Of a DNA stretch of 48,432 nucleotides, positions 27,361 to 36,654 are shown in pieces. The notes beneath the pieces were generated by a model. The model worked only from the letters and a program-made list of their open reading frames with translations, was not told where the DNA came from and ran no database searches. Position numbers and translations under genes: made by a program. The DNA is from Candidatus Loosdrechtia aerotolerans (GTDB lineage: Bacteria; Planctomycetota; Brocadiia; Brocadiales; Brocadiaceae). The stretch lies in contig SOER01000023.1 of the NCBI GenBank assembly GCA_021646405.1, forward strand, positions 1 through 48,432, in the 5' to 3' direction. Numbering within the stretch: the first letter of the stretch is position 1; each line of letters starts with the position of its first letter.

Positions 27361-27993
27361 ATGAAAGGGATTCTTTTATTCCTGCTCGTAATACCACTAG
27401 CAATAAACTTTATCTTTTCAGGATGTGCAAAACCAAAGAAGGATACCGAAGCGAAGAAAGATAGGCCACCCGAAATGGTAAAAGAAGAATCTAAGGCTGA
27501 GGATATTGCCAATACCCTCTGGACTACCATACAAAATGAGGACTATCGGGAAAAATGGAATATGTGGCCCGGTAAGAAGGCCTTCTATCCCGGAACGGGA
27601 CCAACGGAACCGCACGGGATCTTGTTAACTACCTATGTAAACGATATAGCCCATGATGCAATTGTAAACAAAAAAGGCCAAATGCCTTACGGATCAACAA
27701 TTATAAAGGAAAATTACACGAAGAACAGAAGGATTATATCAATAACGGTAATGCAAAAAAGAGAAGGGTATGCCCCTGCCAAACATAATTGGTTCTGGGC
27801 CCAGTATACTCCCGGAGGAAAGGTTATGATTGTAGAAGAGCATGGCCGTACTATAAAATCAGCCGGAGAGATCGGCATATGTATCAACTGTCATGGTAAA
27901 CAGCAGAACAATGATTACATCTTCACAAGCCCTTTGAGGAACGAGGTACCCGGGGATGAAGAAGAGAACAGGGACGAAGAGAAAAATGACTAG
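27361..27993 (+). CDS. Cytochrome P460-family c-heme lipoprotein, second paralogue
   Basis: The 210-residue protein has a lipobox (FSGC, Cys near 22), a charged linker and a P460-type domain: MWPGKKAFYPG, LLTTYVNDIAHDAIV, GSTIIKENYT, ITVMQKREGY, HNWFWAQYTPGG, and heme c motif CINCH (near 178) followed by NNDYIFTS. It matches the protein at 24488 over the whole domain but has an insertion before the heme motif (about residues 158-168) and an acidic tail. The start follows AGGAGGT at 27347. Two paralogues flanking a methyltransferase and a protease suggest local duplication. It should be anchored on the periplasmic side. Confidence 0.87.
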   Translation: MKGILLFLLVIPLAINFIFSGCAKPKKDTEAKKDRPPEMVKEESKAEDIANTLWTTIQNEDYREKWNMWPGKKAFYPGTGPTEPHGILLTTYVNDIAHDAIVNKKGQMPYGSTIIKENYTKNRRIISITVMQKREGYAPAKHNWFWAQYTPGGKVMIVEEHGRTIKSAGEIGICINCHGKQQNNDYIFTSPLRNEVPGDEEENRDEEKND

Positions 27994-28100
27994 AATATCC
28001 TGTTGAAATGCAGATTTTAATCAAGCCGGCAAAACAAAAACTACCGGACAGGAATATCATAATGATAAGGGTGGATACTATTTTTACTCTCATGTCGTGA

Positions 28101-28841
28101 TCACGATTCGTATTTGACTTCCATAAGACACAAACCCTTCGCCGGTGCGGTGGGACCTGCCAGTTTTCTGTCCTTTGTATTGAGAATACCCTTTATATTT
28201 TCCCATGCAATTTTTCCCCTTCCAATTTCTATCAATGTACCAACAATGGTCCTTACCATATTATATAAAAATCCATCTGCCTCAATAGTAAAGTAAATAT
28301 AATTTCCCTCTTTCTTGATATCCAGCCTCTTTACGGTACGTACTCTGTCCTTCTCATACCGGGCCTTTGTTGTAAAAGAGGTAAAGTCATGGGTTCCGGT
28401 AAGGTATTTTGCGGCTGCGATCATTTTATCCATGCATAATTGAAACCCGCACACGTAACAAAACTTACGATTCAGGGATGTCCTTATCCAACTATTGAAA
28501 AGGGTATATTGATATACCTTGGATTTGGCACAGAACTGGGCATGGAAGGTTTCTGCCCCATCGGCTACCTTTTTTACGGTAATATCAGGTGGCAGATAAA
28601 AATTTATTGCAGGAAGCAACCTATCAACAGAAATATTCGAATGGGTCTTAAAATTTGCGACCTGACCAAAGGCATGGACCCCTGCATCGGTACGACTGGC
28701 ACCGTACAGTTTAACTTTTTCCTGAATGACCTGCTCTATTGCATGTGAGAGGACTTCCTGTACTGTTTTTTCTTTTTTTTGCCGCTGCCAGCCGGCATAA
28801 TGGGTACCGTCGTACTCTATCAAAAGCAGGATATTTCTCAT
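28101..28841 (-). CDS. truA: tRNA pseudouridine(38-40) synthase TruA
   Basis: The 246-residue enzyme converts uridines 38-40 of the tRNA anticodon stem to pseudouridine. The catalytic Asp lies in GASRTDAGVHAFGQ (near 53), the N-terminus reads LLLIEYDGTHYAGWQRQ as is standard, and MVRTIVGTLIEIGRG is the conserved C-terminal motif. The frame runs upstream to 28982, but those 47 extra residues have no counterpart in the family, so I start at ATG 28841. It converges on the P460 gene at 27361. The stop lies in the palindrome TCGTGATCACGA (28096-28107). Confidence 0.95.
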   Translation of the reverse strand: MRNILLLIEYDGTHYAGWQRQKKEKTVQEVLSHAIEQVIQEKVKLYGASRTDAGVHAFGQVANFKTHSNISVDRLLPAINFYLPPDITVKKVADGAETFHAQFCAKSKVYQYTLFNSWIRTSLNRKFCYVCGFQLCMDKMIAAAKYLTGTHDFTSFTTKARYEKDRVRTVKRLDIKKEGNYIYFTIEADGFLYNMVRTIVGTLIEIGRGKIAWENIKGILNTKDRKLAGPTAPAKGLCLMEVKYES

Positions 28842-29046
28842 ACAGTATCTTAAAATAATTACCGAATATAATACAGGTAAAATTGAAACATAAAAAATAA
28901 ACTCAATCAATGAAAAAGAACTCAACCATGACTTTATTTCATTTGAACAGGGATTGAAAGATACTATTTTTTTTGCTATCATGGCAACCCATTATTTCCA
29001 GGTAGGTATTTTTAACAAAATCAGCCTCTTTGGAAAGGAGAGCAGC

Positions 29047-29430
29047 GTGGAAAAATCAATTATCTCAACAAAAACTGCACCTGCAGCGATAGGACCATAT
29101 TCTCAGGCTGTTAAAACAGGGAACCTTATATTTGTGTCAGGACAAATCCCTATCTTACCTTCAACCGGAGAACTTATTCAGGGTAACATTCAACAACAGA
29201 CAAGGCAGGTATTGGAAAATCTTAAACATATATTAGAAGCAGCAGGTTCATCCCTTGATAATGTGGTAAAGACAACCGTCTTTATGAAAGATCTCAACGA
29301 TTATGGAGCTGTGAATGATGTATATAAAGAATTTTTTCAACAAAAGCCACCAGCCAGAGCGGCAATCCAGGCCGCACGTCTGCCAAAGGATGTTGATATA
29401 GAGATTGAGGCCATAGCCGTCAGCACTTAA
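29047..29430 (+). CDS. ridA: RidA family (YjgF/YER057c/UK114) enamine/imine deaminase
   Basis: The 127-residue product hydrolyses reactive enamine/imine intermediates such as those made by PLP-dependent threonine dehydratase. Family motifs are intact: [20 protein letters not shown] near the start, SGQIP, and the C-terminal [20 protein letters not shown] with the substrate-binding Arg. GTG 29047 gives the usual length and has AGGAG seven bases upstream. An ATG at 28954 in frame would overlap the truA leader region and add a non-homologous extension. It is divergent from truA. Confidence 0.93.
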   Translation: MEKSIISTKTAPAAIGPYSQAVKTGNLIFVSGQIPILPSTGELIQGNIQQQTRQVLENLKHILEAAGSSLDNVVKTTVFMKDLNDYGAVNDVYKEFFQQKPPARAAIQAARLPKDVDIEIEAIAVST

Positions 29431-29635
29431 AAAGAAATTTGACTTCACTTATAAAAACTGATACATTATATACCATTTGTATTTACACCGGAGCCTATAT
29501 CTATTACAATTATAAGAATTTACTGTATTTAGTTTTTTCAGTATTCGGGATTTTTCATGTATCTCTCCTTCTCAGGAGAGAATAACAACACCTATGGTGA
29601 AGAAGAATCTTATTTTTTAAGTTGGTCTATTTTAT

Positions 29636-31381
29636 ATGTTAAACATAACAACAAAAACAAAACACAGGGATATCTTTCCCGAGGTTGTAAATTTGCTCAA
29701 TAATTCAAAGAATTTTTTTGAGCGAATCGGTGCCTCAGCTATAGAAAAGAAGGTCGCAGAAATGCAATCACAACTTGAAGAACCCTTCTACTTATTAATC
29801 GCTGGTGAATATAACTCCGGTAAATCCAGTTTCATTAATGCCCTCTGCGGGGAACGCGTCCTTACTGATGGTCCAACTCCTACAACCAATCGAATTACCC
29901 TGCTAACCTATGGTGATAATGTCGAGGTTAAGGAGGTTGACGATCACCTGTGCAGGGCAACGTATCCCATGGAGCCATTAAAAGATATTACCCTTGTTGA
30001 TACCCCTGGTACAAACTCGATTATTCTGGAACACTCAACCCTGACAGAGAGTTTTGTACATAGAGCGGAGCTTGTGCTCTTTGTAACTTCCGCAGATCAT
30101 CCATTTACCGAAAGTGAACGTCAGTTTCTCCAACTCTTAAAATCAAAATGGGGGAGAAAGGTGCTATTTATCCTCAATAAAATAGACCTGAAAACAACGG
30201 AAGAATACAACGAGATTATTAGTTTCTTAGAAAAAAACTGTTACCGGCTGCTTGGTTTTGAACCAAAAATCTTAGCGGTATCTGCTAAGGATGCTTACAA
30301 AGCAAAGATTGAAGGGGATAAAGATCTTCTCGAGAAAAGCAGGATCCCAGAGGTTGAAAATTTCATATTTGATAAATTAGACTTAGATACAAAAATCGAC
30401 TTTAAACTGGTCAGTCCTCTGAAATACCTGTTTAACGTGTTTACAGAACTCCAGCAAAGTCTATCTGATAAGGTCAATAAATGTAACGCTGATATTAAAA
30501 GCATTGAACGGTTTGAAACACGGCTCAAGAATAAGAAACAGGATATGCAGGAATACGCTGTAAAATACAAAGATGAGATTAAGCTGGTGTTTTCACGATT
30601 AAAAGAAAAACTGGAAAACTTCCTGAATTCATATATCAATGTTAAATCAATTATTTTCTCCAAGGTAGGCCGGGAAAAAATCGATGAAAGGTTTAAGAAA
30701 GAAGTGTACGGACTCTTAAACCCGCAGGTTGATCTGGATCGGATTATTGACGATGTAGTTGATTATGTAGCAAGAAATAACCGTGCACTGTGGGAATTAG
30801 CAAAAGACCATATTGAAAAAGAGGCAGGGCTTGATCGAAGGGTAGGCAGCATCCTTGACGGGTATACGGACTATCGCCATGATGACCGGAAATATAATAT
30901 TGAAGTAGCCTTAAAGTCACGGTCGAAAGAATTCAGAGAACTAGACATCGATCGGGAATCAGCAAGGCTCAGCAGTAGTGTTCAGACCGGATTTGTCAGT
31001 TTTTTAGTAAACGAGACGTTTGCTGTTGGTATCGGGGTTGGCGGTATTATGGTACTCCCCTGGATTATCCCACCCCCTGTCACTATAGGAATCTCGGTGG
31101 CATTAGCAGCTATCGGATTCGCTATCTTTCCGAGAAAGAGAAAGAATTTTCGTTCTGAATTTATAAAACGAACAGATGCAATCTGTGAGCGTTTTGTCGA
31201 GTTTATGAAGTTTGAAATCGATAAGGCAATTGACCGCGTTATTGAGGATATTAGCAATAACATCTCATCATACCGGGATCTCCGCTGGACAGAAAGAGAA
31301 GAAATCGTCAGACAAGTATCTGAAGTAAACGTGTTATTGGAGAACGTAAAAAACCTTATGCGAAAAAGCGGTTTAAGCTAG
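29636..31381 (+). CDS. Bacterial dynamin-like GTPase
   Basis: The 581-residue protein has a dynamin-type G domain: G1 GEYNSGKSS (near 58), G2 Thr in TPTTNRITLLTYG, G3 DTPGTNS (near 122) and G4 NKID (near 181). A long charged helical region (about 265-450) and a hydrophobic hairpin (about 461-497, FAVGIGVGGIMVLPWIIPPP) follow; the hairpin probably inserts into the membrane. A final helix completes the stalk. Such proteins remodel or repair membranes. The next gene starts 11 bases after the stop, so the pair is likely one operon. No strong Shine-Dalgarno precedes ATG 29636. Confidence 0.88.
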   Translation: MLNITTKTKHRDIFPEVVNLLNNSKNFFERIGASAIEKKVAEMQSQLEEPFYLLIAGEYNSGKSSFINALCGERVLTDGPTPTTNRITLLTYGDNVEVKEVDDHLCRATYPMEPLKDITLVDTPGTNSIILEHSTLTESFVHRAELVLFVTSADHPFTESERQFLQLLKSKWGRKVLFILNKIDLKTTEEYNEIISFLEKNCYRLLGFEPKILAVSAKDAYKAKIEGDKDLLEKSRIPEVENFIFDKLDLDTKIDFKLVSPLKYLFNVFTELQQSLSDKVNKCNADIKSIERFETRLKNKKQDMQEYAVKYKDEIKLVFSRLKEKLENFLNSYINVKSIIFSKVGREKIDERFKKEVYGLLNPQVDLDRIIDDVVDYVARNNRALWELAKDHIEKEAGLDRRVGSILDGYTDYRHDDRKYNIEVALKSRSKEFRELDIDRESARLSSSVQTGFVSFLVNETFAVGIGVGGIMVLPWIIPPPVTIGISVALAAIGFAIFPRKRKNFRSEFIKRTDAICERFVEFMKFEIDKAIDRVIEDISNNISSYRDLRWTEREEIVRQVSEVNVLLENVKNLMRKSGLS

Positions 31382-31391
31382 GGGGAAAGAT

Positions 31392-32153
31392 ATGAGACTA
31401 GTAAGGGTACTTCCCATTGTTGTTTGTTTTATTCTGATTTCCTATCCGGTATTTGCAGCAAGCAACTACTGCCTGAATTGTTTTATTCAAATTGCAGAAG
31501 AAGAAAAATACTGTGTTGCATGCAAGGCTAAGTTATCCATTGATGAGTTAAAAACAACGGAAGAACGTCTCATTCACGCCGTTACGGTAGCCCGAAAAAA
31601 CTATCAGAATGCCCTGAATGAGCTACGGGAGCATTACCAGAGAACCGGTAATCAATTGCGCCTTCAGAAAGCGCGCAGGGAACTTGATGCATTAGGAAGA
31701 GTACCGCAACCGCTCTATACAGACGAAGGACTTGGAACCATTCAAACAGGGATAATATTACGTGATATTGAAGATGCGAATATCTTATTTAAAGATGCAA
31801 TGATGTACGGAAAGTCCCTGTGGAAAGAAAACCGCCTTACAGCCATAAAACGGTTGAAAAAACTCATGCAGGAATATCCGGAAAGCGATAAGGTGGATGA
31901 TGCCGCTTTCGAAATCGCAGAACTCTACGCAAGCAGTTATTTTAACGACTACGAGAGTGCAGCAGTATACTATTTAAAAAGTTATCAACTGAACCCGGAG
32001 ATTAAAAAACCATCGCTTTTTAATGCAGCAAAGATGTACGATAAACTGGCAGATTATAAGAGAGCCAGGGAAATTTATCAACAAGCAGCCGTCTACGGCC
32101 CTGATGCAAAATCACGGGAAAAAGCAAAGAAAAGACTATCAGTACTGGAATAG
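31392..32153 (+). CDS. Exported zinc-ribbon / TPR repeat protein
   Basis: A Sec signal (about 1-22, ending VFA/AS) precedes a four-Cys zinc-ribbon-like stretch: YCLNC and YCVAC, CxxC pairs 13 residues apart, near 27-46. A coiled-coil-like segment with KNYQNALNELREHYQRTG follows, and from about 130 on tetratricopeptide-like helices (KRLKKLMQEYPESDKVDDAA, YYLKSYQLNPEIKKP, AREIYQQAAVYGPDA). A zinc ribbon exported to an oxidising compartment is unusual. GGGGGAAAG precedes the ATG, 11 bases after the dynamin-like gene. It is probably a periplasmic scaffold; the function is unknown. Confidence 0.75.
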   Translation: MRLVRVLPIVVCFILISYPVFAASNYCLNCFIQIAEEEKYCVACKAKLSIDELKTTEERLIHAVTVARKNYQNALNELREHYQRTGNQLRLQKARRELDALGRVPQPLYTDEGLGTIQTGIILRDIEDANILFKDAMMYGKSLWKENRLTAIKRLKKLMQEYPESDKVDDAAFEIAELYASSYFNDYESAAVYYLKSYQLNPEIKKPSLFNAAKMYDKLADYKRAREIYQQAAVYGPDAKSREKAKKRLSVLE

Positions 32154-32179
32154 AACCTACTGCACGGAAGTGAGAACCT

Positions 32180-32680
32180 ATGCTCTTTGGGATCGGATAT
32201 GATATTCATAAACTTGTTGAAAACCGGAAATTAATCCTGGGGGGAGTTGAATTCGATTACCATCTTGGACTCCTTGGTCATTCAGATGCGGATGTAGTTC
32301 TCCATGCGGTATGTGATGCACTCTTAGGGGCTGCAGCGCTCGGGGATATTGGAGAACACTTCCCGGACAGCGATGAAAAATGGAGAGGGGTGTCGGGCAA
32401 ATCCCTTCTTCTAAAGGTTGCAGATCTTATCAAAGAACAACGTTACCGGGTAAACAATATAGATGTAATGATCCTCGCGCAAAGACCAACAATCGGAGTA
32501 AAAAAACTGGAAATGAAAAAAAATATTGCAGAGTGTCTTCAGATTGATACAAGGAGGATCAACGTAAAGGCAACAACCATGGAAGGGGTAGATGCTATTG
32601 GCCGGGGCGAGGCCATTGCTGCCCAGGCAATTGCAAGTCTCTGTGAAGATACGGAAAACGCATCCGATGATGTATCATAA
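32180..32680 (+). CDS. ispF: 2-C-methyl-D-erythritol 2,4-cyclodiphosphate synthase
   Basis: The 166-residue enzyme catalyses the fifth step of the MEP isoprenoid pathway, forming the cyclic diphosphate with release of CMP. The zinc ligands lie in GIGYDIHKL (Asp/His near 8-10) and LLGHSDADVVLHA (His near 42). GDIGEHFPDSD and the C-terminal TTMEGVDAIGRGEAIAAQA are conserved. Length is standard plus a short acidic tail. It follows the TPR gene by 26 bases and may be co-transcribed with the dynamin-like pair. Confidence 0.96.
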   Translation: MLFGIGYDIHKLVENRKLILGGVEFDYHLGLLGHSDADVVLHAVCDALLGAAALGDIGEHFPDSDEKWRGVSGKSLLLKVADLIKEQRYRVNNIDVMILAQRPTIGVKKLEMKKNIAECLQIDTRRINVKATTMEGVDAIGRGEAIAAQAIASLCEDTENASDDVS

Positions 32681-32839
32681 CACAGGACTTATTCATCCCG
32701 GGGAAAGGCAGGATGCTTCGCACTTCTATAACGGTGAAGGAAGGTTCCAAAACCAGTCACTCCTTTCAAAAAAAGAGCCCTATAACCCATAGATGGTACA
32801 ATATTTCTTGTAATTTTTAAAGGATACAACTACTTTATT

Positions 32840-33547
32840 ATGGCTATATGGAAAAGGAAAAAGAAGAAGCTAAAAGAATCTGAAGAGCATCCTCAAGAAA
32901 CAGAAACAAAAGAGATACCAGAAAACCTTCAGGAAACAGAAACAAAAGAGGCACCGGAAACTCCTCAGGAAACAGAAATAAAAGAAATACCCGAAAATCT
33001 TCAGGAAACAGAAGTAAAGGAAACATCTCCGGAAAACGCTTTCACGATAACGAAAGAAGAAGATACCACGTTAATAACAGGGACAGAAGAAACGCCTGTC
33101 AGCACTGCTGCCCCTGAAACAGAAACAGAAGAGCCATACCAGCAGGAAGAATTTATTACCGAAAAAATGCCCGAATTTGAAGTCGCGGAAACAGTTCGGG
33201 ATGATAAGGACAGTGGTGTGATACTCTTCGGAAGGAAGATCTCTGGTTTTGTAGGGAAGGGATTCTGGAGCGCATTGTCTATTGCTGTCCTCCCCCCCCT
33301 GTTCTCATTCGCTTTTGGTATTCTCATTATAGTATTTATGCTCATATTTCCACTCCTGGGTGCTATCCTCGTAGCATCTGTACCCGTAGTACTGGTAACC
33401 CTGTTCATCTTTTTTATTGCAATACCCGTACTGTTTCCCTTACTGATATTATTCCTGCTCATTACCGGAAAAGGGAGATTGGTTATCGGTTCAGAGGGAA
33501 AATGGGTCGGTATCGAACTATTTGGAAAAAATTACTCGATAAAATAG
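32840..33547 (+). CDS. Glu-rich repeat protein with C-terminal hydrophobic domain
   Basis: I do not recognise a family. The 235-residue protein starts with a basic KRKKKKLK run, followed by four tandem 12-residue repeats (PQETETKEIPEN type, DNA 32891-33037) and an acidic Thr/Glu-rich stretch to about residue 120. Residues about 145-210 are two or three very hydrophobic segments (FWSALSIAVLPPLFSFAFGI, then LLGAILVASVPVVLVTLFI). The tail GSEGKWVGIELFGKNYSIK is polar. It could be an inner-membrane anchor with a long, extended acidic arm. The ATG has AAAGGA about 14 bases upstream. Confidence 0.65.
   Translation: MAIWKRKKKKLKESEEHPQETETKEIPENLQETETKEAPETPQETEIKEIPENLQETEVKETSPENAFTITKEEDTTLITGTEETPVSTAAPETETEEPYQQEEFITEKMPEFEVAETVRDDKDSGVILFGRKISGFVGKGFWSALSIAVLPPLFSFAFGILIIVFMLIFPLLGAILVASVPVVLVTLFIFFIAIPVLFPLLILFLLITGKGRLVIGSEGKWVGIELFGKNYSIK
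32891..33037 (+). repeat. Four tandem 36/39-bp coding repeats
   Basis: Units at 32891-32926, 32927-32962, 32963-32998 and 32999-33037 each encode (P/L)QETExKExPE(N/T). The last unit has three extra bases. The unit length is a multiple of three, so copy-number change would not break the frame. Confidence 0.85.
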
Positions 33548-33623
33548 GAAATAAGGGATGGATAATTCAGAGGAAATTCCAAAAGAATAGGAATGAATAC
33601 CTATAAATTTTGCATAGTTGCCG

Positions 33624-35366
<1,743 letters not shown>

Positions 35367-36359
35367 ATGTATAGGCATGACAAAATCTCACGCAGGACAT
35401 TTCTCAAAACGGGTATTGCTGCAGGTGCAGGTTTTTACGGGTTATCCTATTTGAGTAGTCTGAAAAAAAGGCCTTCTTTTAAAAAACGGAAGGAACATCA
35501 GCTAAAGCCCGGACTCGTGGTTGCCCATGGAAACATTTCTGATCCGGCCCGGGAACTTCATACAATAAGAGAAATGGTACGGCGTGCCCTGAATGCCTTA
35601 GGCGGTATAGATAAACTCGTTTCCAGAGGTAACAGGGTCATTATCAAACCCAATATCGCCTGGAATCAGAGACCGGAATTCGCCGCCAATACCAATCCGT
35701 TTGTAGTAGCAGCCCTTGTGGAATTATGCCGTGAGGCAGGGGCAAGCGTAGTGAAGGTCATGGATAACCCCTGTTCGGTAAATCCTGAACCATCATATAA
35801 CAACAGTGGTATTGCCACATCGGCACGTCAGGCAGGTGCCGAGGTAATTTACCTTGATAAAAACCGCTTCACAGACTTTACCATCCCCGATGGCAAGATC
35901 TTAAAATCATGGTCTTTTTACGAAGAAATGGTCTACACCAATGAGGTTGATGTGCTTATTAACGTACCCATTGCCAAACAACACGGTACATCGCGTCTCT
36001 CTATGGGATTGAAAAATGTCTTTGGTATGATCGGAGGTGACCGCGGTAGCCTGCATACTGATATCCATCCAAAGATTACCGATCTCAATAAATTCGTCAA
36101 GATAGATCTTACCGTACTCGATGCCTTCCGTATCCTGAGAAATCATGGCCCTACCGGTGGAAGATTAGATGATGTTGATAATTCTCCGGACCGTGCACGG
36201 CGCATTATTATCAGTACCGACCCCGTTGCCGCAGATGCCTATGGTGCCACCCTGTTTGGCATTCAGCCCGAAGAGGTAGGATATATCCGTGAATCCCATG
36301 AACAGGAATTGGGAGAGATCGATTACAGGCGAAAAGGCTTCGAAGAATTATACGTCTAA
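35367..36359 (+). CDS. DUF362 domain protein with Tat signal
   Basis: The 330-residue protein begins with a twin-arginine signal (SRRTFLKTGIAAGAG, near 8-22), so it should be exported folded, possibly with a cofactor. The remainder is a DUF362 domain: RVIIKPNIAWNQRPEFAANT (near 90), VVKVMDNPC, PIAKQHGTSRLSMGLKNVFG (near 205) and DAFRILRNHGPTGGR (near 250). DUF362 proteins are widespread in anaerobes; some have ferredoxin domains, but this one lacks a C-terminal CxxCxxC cluster. No biochemical role is established. AAGGAG lies about 12 bases before the ATG. Repeat-filled spacers flank it on both sides. Confidence 0.87.
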   Translation: MYRHDKISRRTFLKTGIAAGAGFYGLSYLSSLKKRPSFKKRKEHQLKPGLVVAHGNISDPARELHTIREMVRRALNALGGIDKLVSRGNRVIIKPNIAWNQRPEFAANTNPFVVAALVELCREAGASVVKVMDNPCSVNPEPSYNNSGIATSARQAGAEVIYLDKNRFTDFTIPDGKILKSWSFYEEMVYTNEVDVLINVPIAKQHGTSRLSMGLKNVFGMIGGDRGSLHTDIHPKITDLNKFVKIDLTVLDAFRILRNHGPTGGRLDDVDNSPDRARRIIISTDPVAADAYGATLFGIQPEEVGYIRESHEQELGEIDYRRKGFEELYV

Positions 36360-36654
36360 TAATGAATCCCCCTGCCGCGAGATAAGAAATACCAAATACG
36401 AAGCATGAAATACGAAACAAATTCCAAAATACAAAAAATAGGACGCAGATGAACGCAGATAAACACTGATAAAGAAAAGAAATTTATTATCTGTTTTTAT
36501 CTGTGTGCGTCCGTATCTATCCGTGGTTAATTAATATGGTTTTTTAGAGAAGGTTTATGAAATCTGCGTTTCTCTGCGCAAATCTGCTTCCTATTTTTGG
36601 TTTTTAAGATTTGGAATTTAATACTGTTTCATTCCGGATCCCTCAGACAATCTC
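36360..36654. repeat. Repeat-rich spacer between convergent genes
   Basis: No gene is seen. It contains CAAATTCCAAAA-type runs, a GCAGATAAACACTGATAAAG repeat typical of dispersed bacterial repeats, TATCCGTGGTTAATTAATA at 36518-36536 (same 19-mer at 43921-43939), and near the right end TTTGGAATTTAATACTGTTT followed by TCAGACAATC (36643-36652), an inverted part of the GTCTGAAAAG repeat. It may act as a bidirectional transcription end. Confidence 0.65.

Noticed and set aside
33001-33462. 153-residue reverse frame across the Glu-rich gene
   Set aside because: Mirror of a low-complexity coding region; the forward frame has the start, the repeats and the membrane segments.
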